From Paraburkholderia acidisoli (GTDB lineage Bacteria > Pseudomonadota > Gammaproteobacteria > Burkholderiales > Burkholderiaceae), in NCBI RefSeq assembly GCF_009789675.1, contig NZ_CP046913.1, forward strand, positions 1 to 64,000: a DNA stretch of 64,000 nucleotides. The letters run 5' to 3'. This document shows, in pieces, positions 53,123-63,921 of the stretch; the first letter of the stretch is position 1, and every line of letters starts with the position of its first letter. The position numbers and the translations under genes were made by a program. The notes under the pieces are model-generated. The model made no database searches. It was given only the letters and a program-made list of their open reading frames with translations, and was not told the DNA's origin.

Positions 53123-54513
53123 GACCGGATTCTCCACGGGGCGATACGGATGAGCAGGAGCATACCCGGTACGGCGAGTGCCGTGCAGACGATGAAGTAG
53201 TCGAACCAGCCGATGCGGGCGACCACGTAGCCGCTCGCGGCCGAGGCGAGCGTGCGCGGCACCGAGGCGAGGCTCGTGAAGAGCGCGAACTGCGTGGCCG
53301 TGTAGCGCGGGTCGGTGGTGCTGGCGATATAGGCGGTGAACGCGGCGAGCGTCAAACCGGTCGCGAAGGTCTCGAAGCCGTACACCAGCGCGAGCGCCGC
53401 CGCGCGCGGATCGAGTGCGAGCTGCAGATTCGCGCCGAACACGTGCGCCACGGCGGCCACCGCGTGACTCGCGCCGAGCACCACGTCGTAGATAGCCGCG
53501 AGCGACGCCGAGCCGTCGTGCAACTGCGCGAGCCACGCGAAGCCGAGCGTCGAGATCATCTGCAGGAAACCGAAGATCCACAGCCCGCGTCCGATGCCGA
53601 TTTTCACGAGCGCCACGCCGCCCACGATGCCGCCCGCGAGGCTCGCGCCGAACGCCGTCATCTTGGCGATCACGCCGATCTCGGTGCGCGAGAAGCCGAT
53701 GTCGAGGAAGAACGACGTCGAGAGCGTGGTGGCCATCGTGTCGCCGAGCTTGTAGAGGAAGATGAACGCGAGCACGAACAGCGCGGCCGCGAGCCCGTCG
53801 CGGCGCACGAATTCGACGAACGGCTGCGCAATCGCCTCGCGCAGGTTTTTGGGCGGCGCGCCGTGCACTTCGGGCTCGCGCACCACGAGCGTCATGAGCA
53901 TGCCGGGAATCATGAACGCGGCCGTGACGACGAACACCGTGCTCCACGGCAGATGGTCGGAGAGGATCAGCGCGAGCGAGCCGGGCACGAGCGCGGCGAT
54001 CTTGTACGCGTTCACATGCACGGCGTTGCCGAGGCCCTGCTCGGTGTCACGCAGCAGTTCGCGGCGATACGCGTCGATGGCGATATCCTGGCTCGCGCCG
54101 AAGAACGCCACGAGCGCCGTGAGCGCGGCCACGGTCCAGATCGAGTCCTTCGGCGAGACATAGCCGAGCGTGCCGATCGCGAATGCCACGAGGATTTGCG
54201 TGACGAGCATCCAGCCGCGCCGGCGGCCCGGCTTCCAGCCCGGCAGACGCGGCACGTAGCGGTCCATGAGCGGCGCCCAGACGAACTTCCACGTGTAGGG
54301 AAACTGGATCAGCGCGAACAGGCCGATTTCCTTGAGATTCACGCCTTCCGAGCGCAGCCACGCCTGCACCAGATACACGAGCGTGAAGAGCGGCAATCCC
54401 GACGTGAAGCCGAGAAAGACGCAGATCAGCATGTGCGTATTCAGATACGCACGCCAGCCGGGATGGGATTCGTGAGCGTCGAGAGAGCGTGCCTCGTGCG
54501 GCGGATTCGGCAT
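53119..54513 (-). CDS. ampG: AmpG-type muropeptide MFS transporter
   Basis: AmpG imports anhydromuropeptides released by wall turnover, for recycling and beta-lactamase induction. The protein (464 residues from this start) has about 12-14 membrane segments; FLGFTSGLPLFTLVYLVQAW and PYTWKFVWAPLMDRYVPR are typical of AmpG. The ATG at 54513 was chosen; a GTG at 54561 would add 16 residues, and neither has a good ribosome site. The M48 protease gene overlaps its stop. Confidence 0.88.
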   Translation of the reverse strand: MPNPPHEARSLDAHESHPGWRAYLNTHMLICVFLGFTSGLPLFTLVYLVQAWLRSEGVNLKEIGLFALIQFPYTWKFVWAPLMDRYVPRLPGWKPGRRRGWMLVTQILVAFAIGTLGYVSPKDSIWTVAALTALVAFFGASQDIAIDAYRRELLRDTEQGLGNAVHVNAYKIAALVPGSLALILSDHLPWSTVFVVTAAFMIPGMLMTLVVREPEVHGAPPKNLREAIAQPFVEFVRRDGLAAALFVLAFIFLYKLGDTMATTLSTSFFLDIGFSRTEIGVIAKMTAFGASLAGGIVGGVALVKIGIGRGLWIFGFLQMISTLGFAWLAQLHDGSASLAAIYDVVLGASHAVAAVAHVFGANLQLALDPRAAALALVYGFETFATGLTLAAFTAYIASTTDPRYTATQFALFTSLASVPRTLASAASGYVVARIGWFDYFIVCTALAVPGMLLLIRIAPWRIRS

Positions 54514-54579
54514 ATCGGGCGTGAGCGGCGGCGGTGTTGAGTGAGTTGGGTGGAAAAACACGCGACGCCGCGCACGGCG

Positions 54580-55188
54580 TCATTTTTTTCTCACGCGATA
54601 GACCGCAAGACTACCACGCCAGTTCACGCCCCATCGCACGGTCTGGCCCCCATGCAGCACGGCGCGATCGAGAATTTCGATACCGACCTCGGGCGCGAGC
54701 GCCTCGAAATCCTTCACCGTGAGCACGCGCACGTTCGGCGTGTTGTGCCACTGGTAGGGCAGCGACTTCGAGACCGGCATGCGCCCGCGCAGCACCGAAA
54801 GCCGGTGCGGCCAGTAGCCGAAATTCGGGAACGAGACGATGCATTCCTTGCCCACGCGCGCCGTCTCGCGCAGGATCGCGGCGGTCTGGTGAATGGTCTG
54901 CAGCGTTTGCGAGAGGATCGCGAAGTCGAAGCTCGCGTCTTCGAACAGGCGCAGGCCGTCTTCCAGATTCTGCTGGATCACGTTGATGCCGTTCTTTACC
55001 GAGGCGAGCACGCCCGCGTCGTTGATCTCGATGCCGTAGCCCGTGCACTCCAGCTCCTCGCTGAGCAGCGAGAGCAGCGAGCCGTCGCCGCAACCGAGGT
55101 CGAGCACCTTGGCGCGCGGTTCGATCCAGCGCGCGATGGTGCGAAAGTCGGGACGGGCGGAAAGACTGTCGAATGCGCTCTGGTTCAT
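54580..55188 (-). CDS. metW: Methionine biosynthesis protein MetW
   Basis: MetW is a methyltransferase-fold protein found with MetX and needed for full homoserine acyltransferase activity in several proteobacteria. The 202-residue product has the SAM-type motif [15 protein letters not shown] and family segments [12 protein letters not shown] and [15 protein letters not shown]. Its ATG overlaps the metX stop (ATGA), so the two are translationally coupled and share the metX riboswitch. Confidence 0.96.
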   Translation of the reverse strand: MNQSAFDSLSARPDFRTIARWIEPRAKVLDLGCGDGSLLSLLSEELECTGYGIEINDAGVLASVKNGINVIQQNLEDGLRLFEDASFDFAILSQTLQTIHQTAAILRETARVGKECIVSFPNFGYWPHRLSVLRGRMPVSKSLPYQWHNTPNVRVLTVKDFEALAPEVGIEILDRAVLHGGQTVRWGVNWRGSLAVYRVRKK

Positions 55189-56330
55189 GCGCCCACCTCA
55201 GCGGCAATGCGTTCGTAGTAAGCGCGCACGACGTTGTGATAGCGCGCGTCGTCGAGCAGGAAGGCGTCGTGGCCGTGCGGCGCGTCGATCTCGGCGTAGG
55301 TCACCTGACGCTTGTGGTCGAGCAGCGCCTTCACGAGCTCGCGCGAGCGCGCGGGCGCGAAACGCCAGTCGGTCGCGAAGCTCGCCACGAGGTATTTCGC
55401 CTTCGTGTGCGCGAGCGCGCGCGTGAGGTCGCCGTCGTAGGTCTTGGCCGGATCGAAGTAATCGAGCGCGCGCGTGATCAGCAGATACGTGTTGGCGTCG
55501 AAGTAGTCGGCGAACTTGTCGCCCTGATAGCGCAAGTACGACTCCACCTCGAATTCCACGTCGAAGTTGAAGTTGTACGCGTCGACGGCGCCTTCGGCGC
55601 GGCGCAGCGCGCGGCCGAACTTCTCGGCCATGTCGTCGTCGGAAAGATAGGTGATGTGGCCGATCATGCGCGCGACGCGCAGGCCGCGGCGCGGCACCAC
55701 GCCGTGCGCGTAGTAGTCGCCGCCGTGGAAGTCGGGGTCCGAGAGAATGGCCGAGCGCGCCACTTCGTTGAACGCGATGTTCTGCGCCGAGAGCTTGGGC
55801 GTGGAGGCGATCACGATGCAATGGCCGAGGCGGTCGGGATAGCGCAGGCTCCACGCGAGCGCCTGCATGCCGCCGAGGCTGCCGCCCATCACCGCCGCGA
55901 ATTTGTCGATGCCGAAGCGATCGGCCACGCGCGCCTGCGCGTCCACCCAGTCCTCGACGGTCACGACCGGAAACTTCGCGCCGTAGGGCTGGCCCGTGGC
56001 GGGGTCGCGGCTCATCGGGCCGGTCGAGCCGAAGCACGAGCCGAGATTGTTCACGCCGATCACGAAGAAGCGGTTGGTGTCGAGCGGCTTGCCGGGCCCG
56101 ACCATGTTGTCCCACCAGCCAACGTCTTTCGGGTTGTCCGCGTACACGCCCGCGACGTGATGCGAGGCGTTGAGCGCGTGACAGACGAGCACGGCGTTGC
56201 TGCGTGCGGCGTTGAGCGTGCCGTAGGTCTCGACCACGAGGTCGTAACCGGCCAGCGCCGTGCCGTTCTGCAATTGCAGCGGCGCGTCGAAATGCAGGGT
56301 TTGAGGAGCGACGATACCGATCGATTCCAT
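55185..56330 (-). CDS. metX: Homoserine O-acyltransferase MetX
   Basis: Acylates homoserine (acetyl- or succinyl-CoA) in the first committed step of methionine synthesis. The 381-residue alpha/beta hydrolase has the nucleophile elbow GGSLGGMQ (Ser151), [14 protein letters not shown], and Asp/His in [11 protein letters not shown]. Sequence alone does not settle acetyl versus succinyl use; MetX paired with MetW in this group may be a succinyltransferase. It is preceded by a SAM-II-like riboswitch, and its ribosome site AAGGCGGA can pair with CCGCC upstream. Confidence 0.96.
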   Translation of the reverse strand: MESIGIVAPQTLHFDAPLQLQNGTALAGYDLVVETYGTLNAARSNAVLVCHALNASHHVAGVYADNPKDVGWWDNMVGPGKPLDTNRFFVIGVNNLGSCFGSTGPMSRDPATGQPYGAKFPVVTVEDWVDAQARVADRFGIDKFAAVMGGSLGGMQALAWSLRYPDRLGHCIVIASTPKLSAQNIAFNEVARSAILSDPDFHGGDYYAHGVVPRRGLRVARMIGHITYLSDDDMAEKFGRALRRAEGAVDAYNFNFDVEFEVESYLRYQGDKFADYFDANTYLLITRALDYFDPAKTYDGDLTRALAHTKAKYLVASFATDWRFAPARSRELVKALLDHKRQVTYAEIDAPHGHDAFLLDDARYHNVVRAYYERIAAEVGA

Positions 56331-56335
56331 TCGTT

Positions 56336-56362
56336 CCGCCTTGGTTGTTTCGGGCGGCTAAA
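56336..56362 (-). promoter_or_regulatory. Expression platform of the metX riboswitch
   Basis: In the RNA, CCGCC (56353-56357) can pair with GGCGG (56336-56340) in the metX ribosome site. The overlapping TTTAGCCGC (56354-56362) is exactly complementary to GCGGCTAAA in the aptamer 3' strand (56413-56421). The two pairings exclude each other, so aptamer folding could decide whether the ribosome site is open. Confidence 0.55.
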
Positions 56363-56408
56363 TGGTCTCGGCGAGCGCGGAATGCGAAAGGGGTGGCGCA
56401 GCTGACGA

Positions 56409-56490
56409 CCTCTTTAGCCGCATTTATATCGAACTCCGGACCTTGACCCGGAATTCACGCGCCCGCAATCGAGTCAGCAAATCGGCGCGT
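56409..56490 (-). promoter_or_regulatory. SAM-II riboswitch aptamer upstream of metX
   Basis: The RNA has a P1 stem ACGCGCC/GGCGCGT (56484-56490 with 56457-56463) enclosing a loop that starts GATTTG and contains ATTGC, then ATAAATGCGGCTAAAGAGG. These match in order the SAM-II consensus (GAUUU, AUUGC, AUAAAUG-GCUAAA-AGG). An extra 9-bp hairpin (56431-56456) is inserted between P1 and the 3' strand. SAM-II switches repress methionine genes when SAM is bound. Found by eye, not by covariance model. Confidence 0.75.
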
Positions 56491-56626
56491 GGGGATTGCA
56501 AAGGTATTGCAAAACGAACGCAGAGTATATCGGAAAAAGTGCGAAGCGATCCACGCGGGCTCCCGGCCGCGGCGCGCCGGAAGACCACGGCGGCGCGGCG
56601 CGAAGCGGGGCTTACTGAAATGGGGC

Positions 56627-57364
56627 TTACTGAAGCATGATGCGGATCTGCTCGTCGGCGTGTTCGCTCGGCGAGCGCGCGAAACCGCTTTGCGCATAGC
56701 GATGCCAGCAGCCGATCACATAGCGGATCACGAGGTTCGCGCGAATCGCCGCGTCGTTGGCCGGGCCGCTCTTGCCCGCCGGCGCCGCGCGCTGCGCTTC
56801 GCCCGGAACCGGGGCGCCCGAACCGGTTGTGCCAGCCTCCGCGCGGCGTTCCGCCTCCTGCGCGAGTTCGACGCGCAGACATTGGCGCAGGGAAGCCTCC
56901 ACGCGATCGAGCAACTGGTTCACGCGCTCGGCGAGCCGTTCGTGCTCGCCCACCAGCGCCTCGCAGGTCAAGACGCGCGTCATGCCGGCGTTGCGCGCCG
57001 CGAAGTTCACGAGCATCAGCGCGATCGCGCGCGCCTGTTGCACGCCGCCCGGTTCTTTTTCGACGATCTGGTTGATGAGGCCGAACAGCGTCTGCTCGAT
57101 GAAGTCGATCAGCCCCTCGTACATCTGCGCCTTGCTGGCGAAATGGCGATACAGCGCGGCCTCGGACACGCCGAGACGCGCGGCCAGCGCGGCCGTGGTG
57201 ATCTTCTCGCCGCGCGGCGCCTCGAGCATGGAGGCGAGCGTCTGGAGAATGTGGATGCGGCGCTCGCCTGGCTTCGGGCGCGTGGCGCGACGGCCCTCGC
57301 CCGGTATGGCGTTGCCCGCGGAATCAACTGCGGTGACTGCTTCACGCGTTTCGGTCGGCTGCAT
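56627..57364 (-). CDS. slmA: Nucleoid occlusion factor SlmA
   Basis: A TetR-family DNA-binding protein that blocks FtsZ assembly over the nucleoid. The 245-residue protein has the helix-turn-helix KITTAALAARLGVSEAALYR followed by HFASKAQMYEGLIDFIEQTL, diagnostic of SlmA. A low-complexity insertion (about residues 180-215, Gly/Ala/Pro-rich) makes it longer than E. coli SlmA (198). The ATG at 57364 starts MQPTETREA; upstream codons are unlikely. A candidate binding site occurs at 17919. Confidence 0.94.
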   Translation of the reverse strand: MQPTETREAVTAVDSAGNAIPGEGRRATRPKPGERRIHILQTLASMLEAPRGEKITTAALAARLGVSEAALYRHFASKAQMYEGLIDFIEQTLFGLINQIVEKEPGGVQQARAIALMLVNFAARNAGMTRVLTCEALVGEHERLAERVNQLLDRVEASLRQCLRVELAQEAERRAEAGTTGSGAPVPGEAQRAAPAGKSGPANDAAIRANLVIRYVIGCWHRYAQSGFARSPSEHADEQIRIMLQ

Positions 57365-57414
57365 GAATGGCGTCCTCGGTCTGGCCTCTTGCCGCGGTCC
57401 GACGCTCCCCCGTT

Positions 57415-58167
57415 TTACTTCGAGCGTCGCGGCTGCAGGCCTGGTTTCAGCGATTTTAGCGAACGAATGCGACGATCGACATAGTGCGGCCGACCGGTGC
57501 CGCGCACATGCGCGGGCAAATGGCCCGTGATCCACACGGTGCGGATACCGAGCCGGCGATAGTCCTTCAAATGGCTGCGCGTGTCTTCGACGAGAATCGC
57601 GTCGCGCAGCGCCACGCCCGCTTCGCGCAATTTGCCGCGCAGCATCGCGCGGTCGGGCTTGGCGCGCCAGTGCCCGCGCGGGCTGCGCATGTTTTCCACG
57701 GCGATCACGCGCTCGAACACGCGCTCGATGCCGAGCGCCGCGAGCACCGCGCGCGCATAGACCTCGGGCGCGTTGGTGAAGACGATCTTGCGGCCCGGCA
57801 GTGCGGCGAGAAGACGCGCGAGACCGCGCTCGGCATGCAGCATCGCGGGCAGGTCGTCGAAGGTGTGCACGACCTTGAGGAAGTCATGCGGATCGACGGG
57901 ATGATGGCGCGCGAGACCGAGCAGCGTTGCGCCGTAGCGCTGCGTGTAGCTCGTGCGCAGATGGTCGGCGTGCTCGCGCGAAATGCCCAGCGCATCGATG
58001 ATGTACTGCGTCATGCCCGCGTTGATGGCGGGAAAGATCGCGCGGGACGCGCCGTGCAGCGTGTTGTCGAGATCGAAGAGCCAGACAGGGGCACGGAAGC
58101 CCGGGGCGGCGGTCGTGCGAGCGACGCGTCTCGGCCTGCGCCGGCGGTTCGGGCGTGAGTCGGTCAT
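57415..58167 (-). CDS. Pyrimidine 5'-nucleotidase (HAD family)
   Basis: A 250-residue HAD phosphatase with motif I WLFDLDNTLH (nucleophile Asp), motif II KIVFTNAP and motif IV VEDTRSHL, resembling SDT1/YjjG-type pyrimidine nucleotidases. The N-terminal 25 residues are Arg-rich. It lies between argB and slmA, the standard neighbours in Burkholderia. Confidence 0.9.
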   Translation of the reverse strand: MTDSRPNRRRRPRRVARTTAAPGFRAPVWLFDLDNTLHGASRAIFPAINAGMTQYIIDALGISREHADHLRTSYTQRYGATLLGLARHHPVDPHDFLKVVHTFDDLPAMLHAERGLARLLAALPGRKIVFTNAPEVYARAVLAALGIERVFERVIAVENMRSPRGHWRAKPDRAMLRGKLREAGVALRDAILVEDTRSHLKDYRRLGIRTVWITGHLPAHVRGTGRPHYVDRRIRSLKSLKPGLQPRRSK

Positions 58168-58327
58168 CGTGCGTCGGGCAGGGTGGCGGCGCGGTGCGGG
58201 CCGTATTGCGACGGCGCGCGCGGCGCGTTGAAAGAGACGGCCTGGCGGACGGCACAGGCCATGGGCTTCGATGGCGCGGCGGTTGCGCGTGCGTTCGCGC
58301 GAACCTGCCGCGTCGGGCGCCGCTCGC

Positions 58328-59642
<1,315 letters not shown>

Positions 59643-59885
59643 ATGACGGCTCCCCGTCCCCCCGCCGACGCCTTGAAAAGCGTGCGCTGCCCGCGTTGCG
59701 GCGCCGCGTTCGATTGCGGCCGCCATACCGAGCCGTTCGACTGCTGGTGCAAGGCGCTGCCGGCTGTCCCCGCCGGCCGGCTCGATCCGCGCGGCCGCTG
59801 TTTGTGCCCCGAATGTCTCGCCGAGGCGCTCATGCCCGCGCCGGGCGGCCTCGGTGCATCGGGCGAAGTGCCGCCGCCGCGCTGA
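59643..59885 (+). CDS. Cysteine-rich CWC-family protein
   Basis: An 80-residue protein with three cysteine groups, CPRCG, DCWCKALP and CLCPECLAE, matching the Cys-rich CWC family. It probably binds zinc; the function is unknown. The ATG at 59643 has AAGGAG 7 bases upstream, a strong ribosome site. Confidence 0.82.
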   Translation: MTAPRPPADALKSVRCPRCGAAFDCGRHTEPFDCWCKALPAVPAGRLDPRGRCLCPECLAEALMPAPGGLGASGEVPPPR

Positions 59886-59957
59886 ATCCCCGTGTCGGCG
59901 ACGGTCCGCGCTCGCGTGTGTTCGTGTTGAATCGCGCGCGCGTTGGCGTGCCAGGCG

Positions 59958-61622
59958 TCACACGGTGCGCGGTGCCTTCGCCAGCGCCGCCAGATCGGCG
60001 CTCACGCGCGCGAGCACCGGCTCCCACTCGCGGAACGCTTTCTGCCGATACAGCGTCGTGTGCGGATACCACGGGCTGTCGCTGCGTTCGAGTTGCCAGA
60101 CCCAATGTGGATTCACGTCGAGCAGCACCCACGCGGTTTTGCCCAGCGCGCCCGCCAGATGCGCCGCCGACGTGCACACCGAGATCACCAGATCGAGCGA
60201 TTCGACGAACGCCGCCGTCTCGTCGAAATCGCGCCATTGCGCGCTGAAATCGGTCACCTCGAAGCCCGCCGCGCGCGCCGCCGCAACATCGTCGTCGGCA
60301 CCCGGCTGCAGCGAATAGAACGCCGCCACGTCTTGCAGCGCGCCGAAGTGCTTCGCATAGGCCTCGAGCCCGACGCGCCGGAACGGGTTGCGTTTGTGCG
60401 TGAGGCTGCCTGTCCATGCGAGCCCGACCTTGAGCCGCTTTTCTCCCGCGAGACGTTCACGCCAGCCCGCGGCCGCCCGCGCATCCGCCTTGAGATAACC
60501 CACCGGACCGGGAATCGTCGCATCCACGGTACCGAATAGCAGCGGGAGACTCAGCAGCGAGATTTCGTAATCGTAGGGCGGCAGGTTTTCCACGGGACCG
60601 CCCACGCAATACCGGTCGCAGTGCGCGCCGAGGCTGCGCGAGAGGAGCGCGCCCATCTGCGGGAACGAATTCCAGACCAGCCGGCCGCCTTCGCGATGCA
60701 CGCGTTCGGCGAGCATCGGCAGATAGCGGCAGAACTGCAGCAGGTCGCCCATGCCCTGTTCGCCCCACACGAGCAGCGTGCGGCCCGCGAGCGGCTCGCC
60801 GCGCCATTCGGGCTTCGGGAACACGGGCCGGCCCGAGGCCAGTTCGCTCGAGCCTTCCCAGCGTGTCTCGTGGCCCGGCCAGCCTTTGGCGTAATCGCGG
60901 CGCAGGAGCTGGGTCATCGCCAGGTTCAGGCGCTGCGTGGGGTCGTTCGGCGCATACTGGCAGGCGCCAAGGGCGGCGCGCCTGGCTTCGTCCCACAACT
61001 GCGCTTCCTTGCAGGCCATGGCGTAGTTGTTGAGCGCGAGCGGGCTCTGCGGCGCCAGGGTTAGCGCCTTGCGCGCCGCCTCGAGCGGCCGGGCGATGTC
61101 GGTGTCGGTGGGTAGCACGCGCGCGAGATTGATCCACGCATTCGCGTTGCCGGGTTCTTCCGCGACGACTTCGCTCAGCAATGCCAGGATTTCGTTGCCA
61201 TCAGATTTGATTTGCATCAAGGCTGATGCGAGATTGTTCCGCAGATTTGGAAACTTTCGCGCGATTGCAAGCGCACGGCGGTAAGGTTGCACGGCGTCCG
61301 CGTGACGATTCGCGAATTGCAGCGCGAGACCGGCCGCGAACCCCGCGGCGGCCCGCTGCGGCGCGAGCCGCGCCACCGCGCCCGTGAGGCGGATGGCTTC
61401 GTCGGCGAACGGCTGCTGCCGGGCACGCGCTGCGATCCGCATGAGCGTGTCGTCGTCGAGGGCGCGCAGCGCGGCGCGCACGCGGTCGAGCACGGCTTCG
61501 GCCACCGCGCCGCGATCGGCGGAAGCGGTGGAAGCGGCGGGGGCGTCGTGGCTCGCGGCATCGACGAAATCGAGAAAGAGGGCGTGCGCAGGCGCGAGCG
61601 CACCGGAAACGACATTGGGCAT
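59958..61622 (-). CDS. TPR-containing glycosyltransferase-like protein
   Basis: A 554-residue protein: an N-terminal part with TPR-like helices (about residues 70-230, for instance NANAWINLARVL and PLALNNYAMACKE) and a C-terminal part with features of heptosyltransferase-like GT-B folds (LLVWGEQGMGDLLQFCRYL, GLAWTGSLTHKRNPFR, DLVISVCTSAAHLAGALGK). Similar proteins glycosylate proteins or surface glycans. Acceptor and sugar are unknown. It is divergent from the RegB-like kinase. Confidence 0.82.
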   Translation of the reverse strand: MPNVVSGALAPAHALFLDFVDAASHDAPAASTASADRGAVAEAVLDRVRAALRALDDDTLMRIAARARQQPFADEAIRLTGAVARLAPQRAAAGFAAGLALQFANRHADAVQPYRRALAIARKFPNLRNNLASALMQIKSDGNEILALLSEVVAEEPGNANAWINLARVLPTDTDIARPLEAARKALTLAPQSPLALNNYAMACKEAQLWDEARRAALGACQYAPNDPTQRLNLAMTQLLRRDYAKGWPGHETRWEGSSELASGRPVFPKPEWRGEPLAGRTLLVWGEQGMGDLLQFCRYLPMLAERVHREGGRLVWNSFPQMGALLSRSLGAHCDRYCVGGPVENLPPYDYEISLLSLPLLFGTVDATIPGPVGYLKADARAAAGWRERLAGEKRLKVGLAWTGSLTHKRNPFRRVGLEAYAKHFGALQDVAAFYSLQPGADDDVAAARAAGFEVTDFSAQWRDFDETAAFVESLDLVISVCTSAAHLAGALGKTAWVLLDVNPHWVWQLERSDSPWYPHTTLYRQKAFREWEPVLARVSADLAALAKAPRTV

Positions 61623-61739
61623 TGCTGCTTCTATCCTGTAGGAAAACGCCGCGATTTATGTAGTCGGCGGATGACCTAGATTGAAGCAAACCTTTTCAAG
61701 ATGATGAATCAGACAAGTCTTAACCGGTAAACTGACGCC

Positions 61740-63206
61740 ATGCATCGCATAACCGTCAGTGCTCGCGTCAATCTCAGCCATCTGTTCTGGCTGCGCAGCC
61801 TCGCCATCATCGGCCAGCTCTGCACGATCGCCTTCGTGCAGCTTTTCATCGGCGTGCAATTGCCGCTGCCCGCCATGCTGTTCGTGATCGCCATGGAAGT
61901 GGCGTTCAACGGCGTCACGTGGCTGCGCGTCACGCAGGATCGTCCCGAGTCGAATCTCGAACTGTTCGGCCAGCTATGGGTCGACCTCGGCGCGCTTTCC
62001 GCGCTGCTGTTCCTCTCCGGCGGTACGACCAACCCGTTCGTTTCGCTTTATCTGCCTTCGCTCGCGATCGCGGCGGCCGTGCTGCCCTGGTATCTCACGG
62101 CGTGGCTCGCGGCCTTCGCGGTGGCCTGCTACGTGCTGCTCGGCTTCGACAACGTCCCGCTCAATCTCGACAATCCCGCCAACCTGTTCGACTACTATCG
62201 CGCGGGCATGTGGGTGAACTTCATGGTGAGCGTGTGCCTGATCGTGTGGTTCGTCGCGCGCATGTCGCGCGCGCTGCGGCAACGTGACACGGCGCTCGGC
62301 GACGCCCAGCAGCGGCTGTTGCGCGACGAGCGCGCGGTGGCGCTGGGCGTGCAGGCGGCCACGGTCGCGCACGAGATCGGCACGCCGCTCTCCACTATCG
62401 CCATGCTCACCGAGGAACTGCGCGACGTGGCGCGCACGGACCAGGGCCTCGCGCCCTACACCGCCGACCTCGACCTGCTCGACCGGCAGATCACGCTGTG
62501 TACTTCGGCGCTCGCGCGCCTGCGCAGCCGCGCGTCGTCGGCGGGCAGCCGGCAGGCCGTGCGCGAGTGGCTCGGGCCGTTCGTCGAGCAATGGCGCCTG
62601 CGCCATCCGCACGTGACCTTCGAGCTGCTCGACGAACCGCCCGCCGACCTGAGTCTCGACGACACCGTCGCGGTTGGCCAGATCCTCACGATCCTGCTCG
62701 ACAACGCCGCGCGCGCGAGCCGCGATTTCGTGACGTTGCGCGCGTTCGCGTCGCCGCGCGCGGGGCATGTCGACTTCGAAGTCCGCGACGCGGGGCCGGG
62801 CATTCCGGCTTCGCTGCGCGCGTCGCTCGGCGCCGCGCCCGTGGACAGCACGCAGGGCGGTCACGGCGTCGGGCTGTATCTGGCGTTTGCGTCGGCGGCG
62901 CGGCTGGGCGGCTCGATCGAACTGGCCGACGTCACGGCGCCCGGCGAACCCGCGGGCGACACCGACGCCGACAGCGCGGCCATCGCCACGGGCGCGCCCA
63001 CGACTTACGCGCGCCCGCGCAAGCCGCGCGGCACGCGCGCGCTGTTGCGCGTGCCGGTCCGGCCGGGCGACACGGACGACACGGGCGACACGGACGAGGC
63101 CGCCGCACAGGCATCGAATGAGGTGAACGCGGCGCCGCACGAAGGCGCGGCCGCCGGTTCGGGAATGGAATCGGGCGACGGGCCGGCCCGGCCCGGTGCG
63201 GCCTAA
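61740..63206 (+). CDS. RegB/PrrB-type redox sensor histidine kinase
   Basis: A 488-residue kinase with six N-terminal membrane segments (about residues 15-175), the quinone-site motif GGTTNPF (94-100), H-box VAHEIGTPLSTIA with His211, and HATPase motifs DNAARAS, DAGPGIPASL and HGVGLYLAFAS. This is the RegB family, which senses ubiquinone redox state. A cysteine lies in the dimerisation region (ITLCTSAL), near where RegB has its redox Cys. The last 80 residues are Asp/Ala/Gly-rich. The RegA-like regulator follows 18 bases later. Confidence 0.9.
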   Translation: MHRITVSARVNLSHLFWLRSLAIIGQLCTIAFVQLFIGVQLPLPAMLFVIAMEVAFNGVTWLRVTQDRPESNLELFGQLWVDLGALSALLFLSGGTTNPFVSLYLPSLAIAAAVLPWYLTAWLAAFAVACYVLLGFDNVPLNLDNPANLFDYYRAGMWVNFMVSVCLIVWFVARMSRALRQRDTALGDAQQRLLRDERAVALGVQAATVAHEIGTPLSTIAMLTEELRDVARTDQGLAPYTADLDLLDRQITLCTSALARLRSRASSAGSRQAVREWLGPFVEQWRLRHPHVTFELLDEPPADLSLDDTVAVGQILTILLDNAARASRDFVTLRAFASPRAGHVDFEVRDAGPGIPASLRASLGAAPVDSTQGGHGVGLYLAFASAARLGGSIELADVTAPGEPAGDTDADSAAIATGAPTTYARPRKPRGTRALLRVPVRPGDTDDTGDTDEAAAQASNEVNAAPHEGAAAGSGMESGDGPARPGAA

Positions 63207-63224
63207 CAACACGGAGCAATAGGC

Positions 63225-63767
63225 ATGAGCGAAATGAGTTTTCTGGTCATCGACGACGACGAGGTGTTCTCCGACATCCTGGCGCGCGGCCTGACGCGGC
63301 GCGGCTACCAGGTGGAGCAGGCGCACAACGCGGACGAAGCGATCCGCTTCGCGAACCAGCAGAAGTTCGCGCAGATCACCGTCGACCTGCATCTCGGCAA
63401 CGACTCGGGCCTCTCGCTCATCGCGCCGCTGCGCGATCTGCAACCCGACGCGCGCATGCTCGTGCTCACGGGTTACGCGAGCATCGCCACGGCCGTGCAG
63501 GCGGTGAAGGACGGCGCCGACAACTACCTCGCGAAGCCCGCGAACGTCGAGATGATTCTTTCGGCGCTTCAAGGCGACGCGAGCGCGCTGCAGGCCGAAG
63601 CGGCCATCGAGCACCCGGCGCCGCTTTCCGTCGCGCGCCTCGAATGGGAGCACATTCAGCGCGTGCTTGCCGAGCACAACGGCAACATCTCGGCCACGGC
63701 GCGCGCGCTCAACATGCATCGCCGCACCTTGCAGCGCAAGCTCGCGAAGCGGCCCGTGCGGCAGTGA
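63225..63767 (+). CDS. RegA/PrrA/ActR-type response regulator
   Basis: The 180-residue partner of the RegB-like kinase. The receiver has acidic pocket VIDDDE and phosphorylation site Asp54 (ITVDLHLGND), followed by a short linker and a Fis-like helix-turn-helix WEHIQRVLAEHNGNISATAR and LNMHRRTLQRKLAKR, which is strongly conserved in RegA. It controls respiratory and redox genes in relatives. GGAG precedes the ATG. Confidence 0.94.
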   Translation: MSEMSFLVIDDDEVFSDILARGLTRRGYQVEQAHNADEAIRFANQQKFAQITVDLHLGNDSGLSLIAPLRDLQPDARMLVLTGYASIATAVQAVKDGADNYLAKPANVEMILSALQGDASALQAEAAIEHPAPLSVARLEWEHIQRVLAEHNGNISATARALNMHRRTLQRKLAKRPVRQ

Positions 63768-63843
63768 GCCGGCATCGCTGAGCGCGCCTCCCGGGCGCGC
63801 CGCGGGCCTGGGCAAACGCCGACGCAAACGCCGGCACCCATGC

Positions 63844-63871
63844 AAAAGGGACCCCGCGGGGTCCCTTTTTT
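63844..63871. terminator. Bidirectional terminator between regA-like gene and hslU
   Basis: GGGACCCC and GGGGTCCC form a perfect 8-bp stem flanked by A4 and T6 between the converging genes. Confidence 0.92.
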
Positions 63872-63921
63872 GATGCGCCGATGTTGCCAGCGCCCGCCGC
63901 CGGGCGACGGGCGATATCGCG

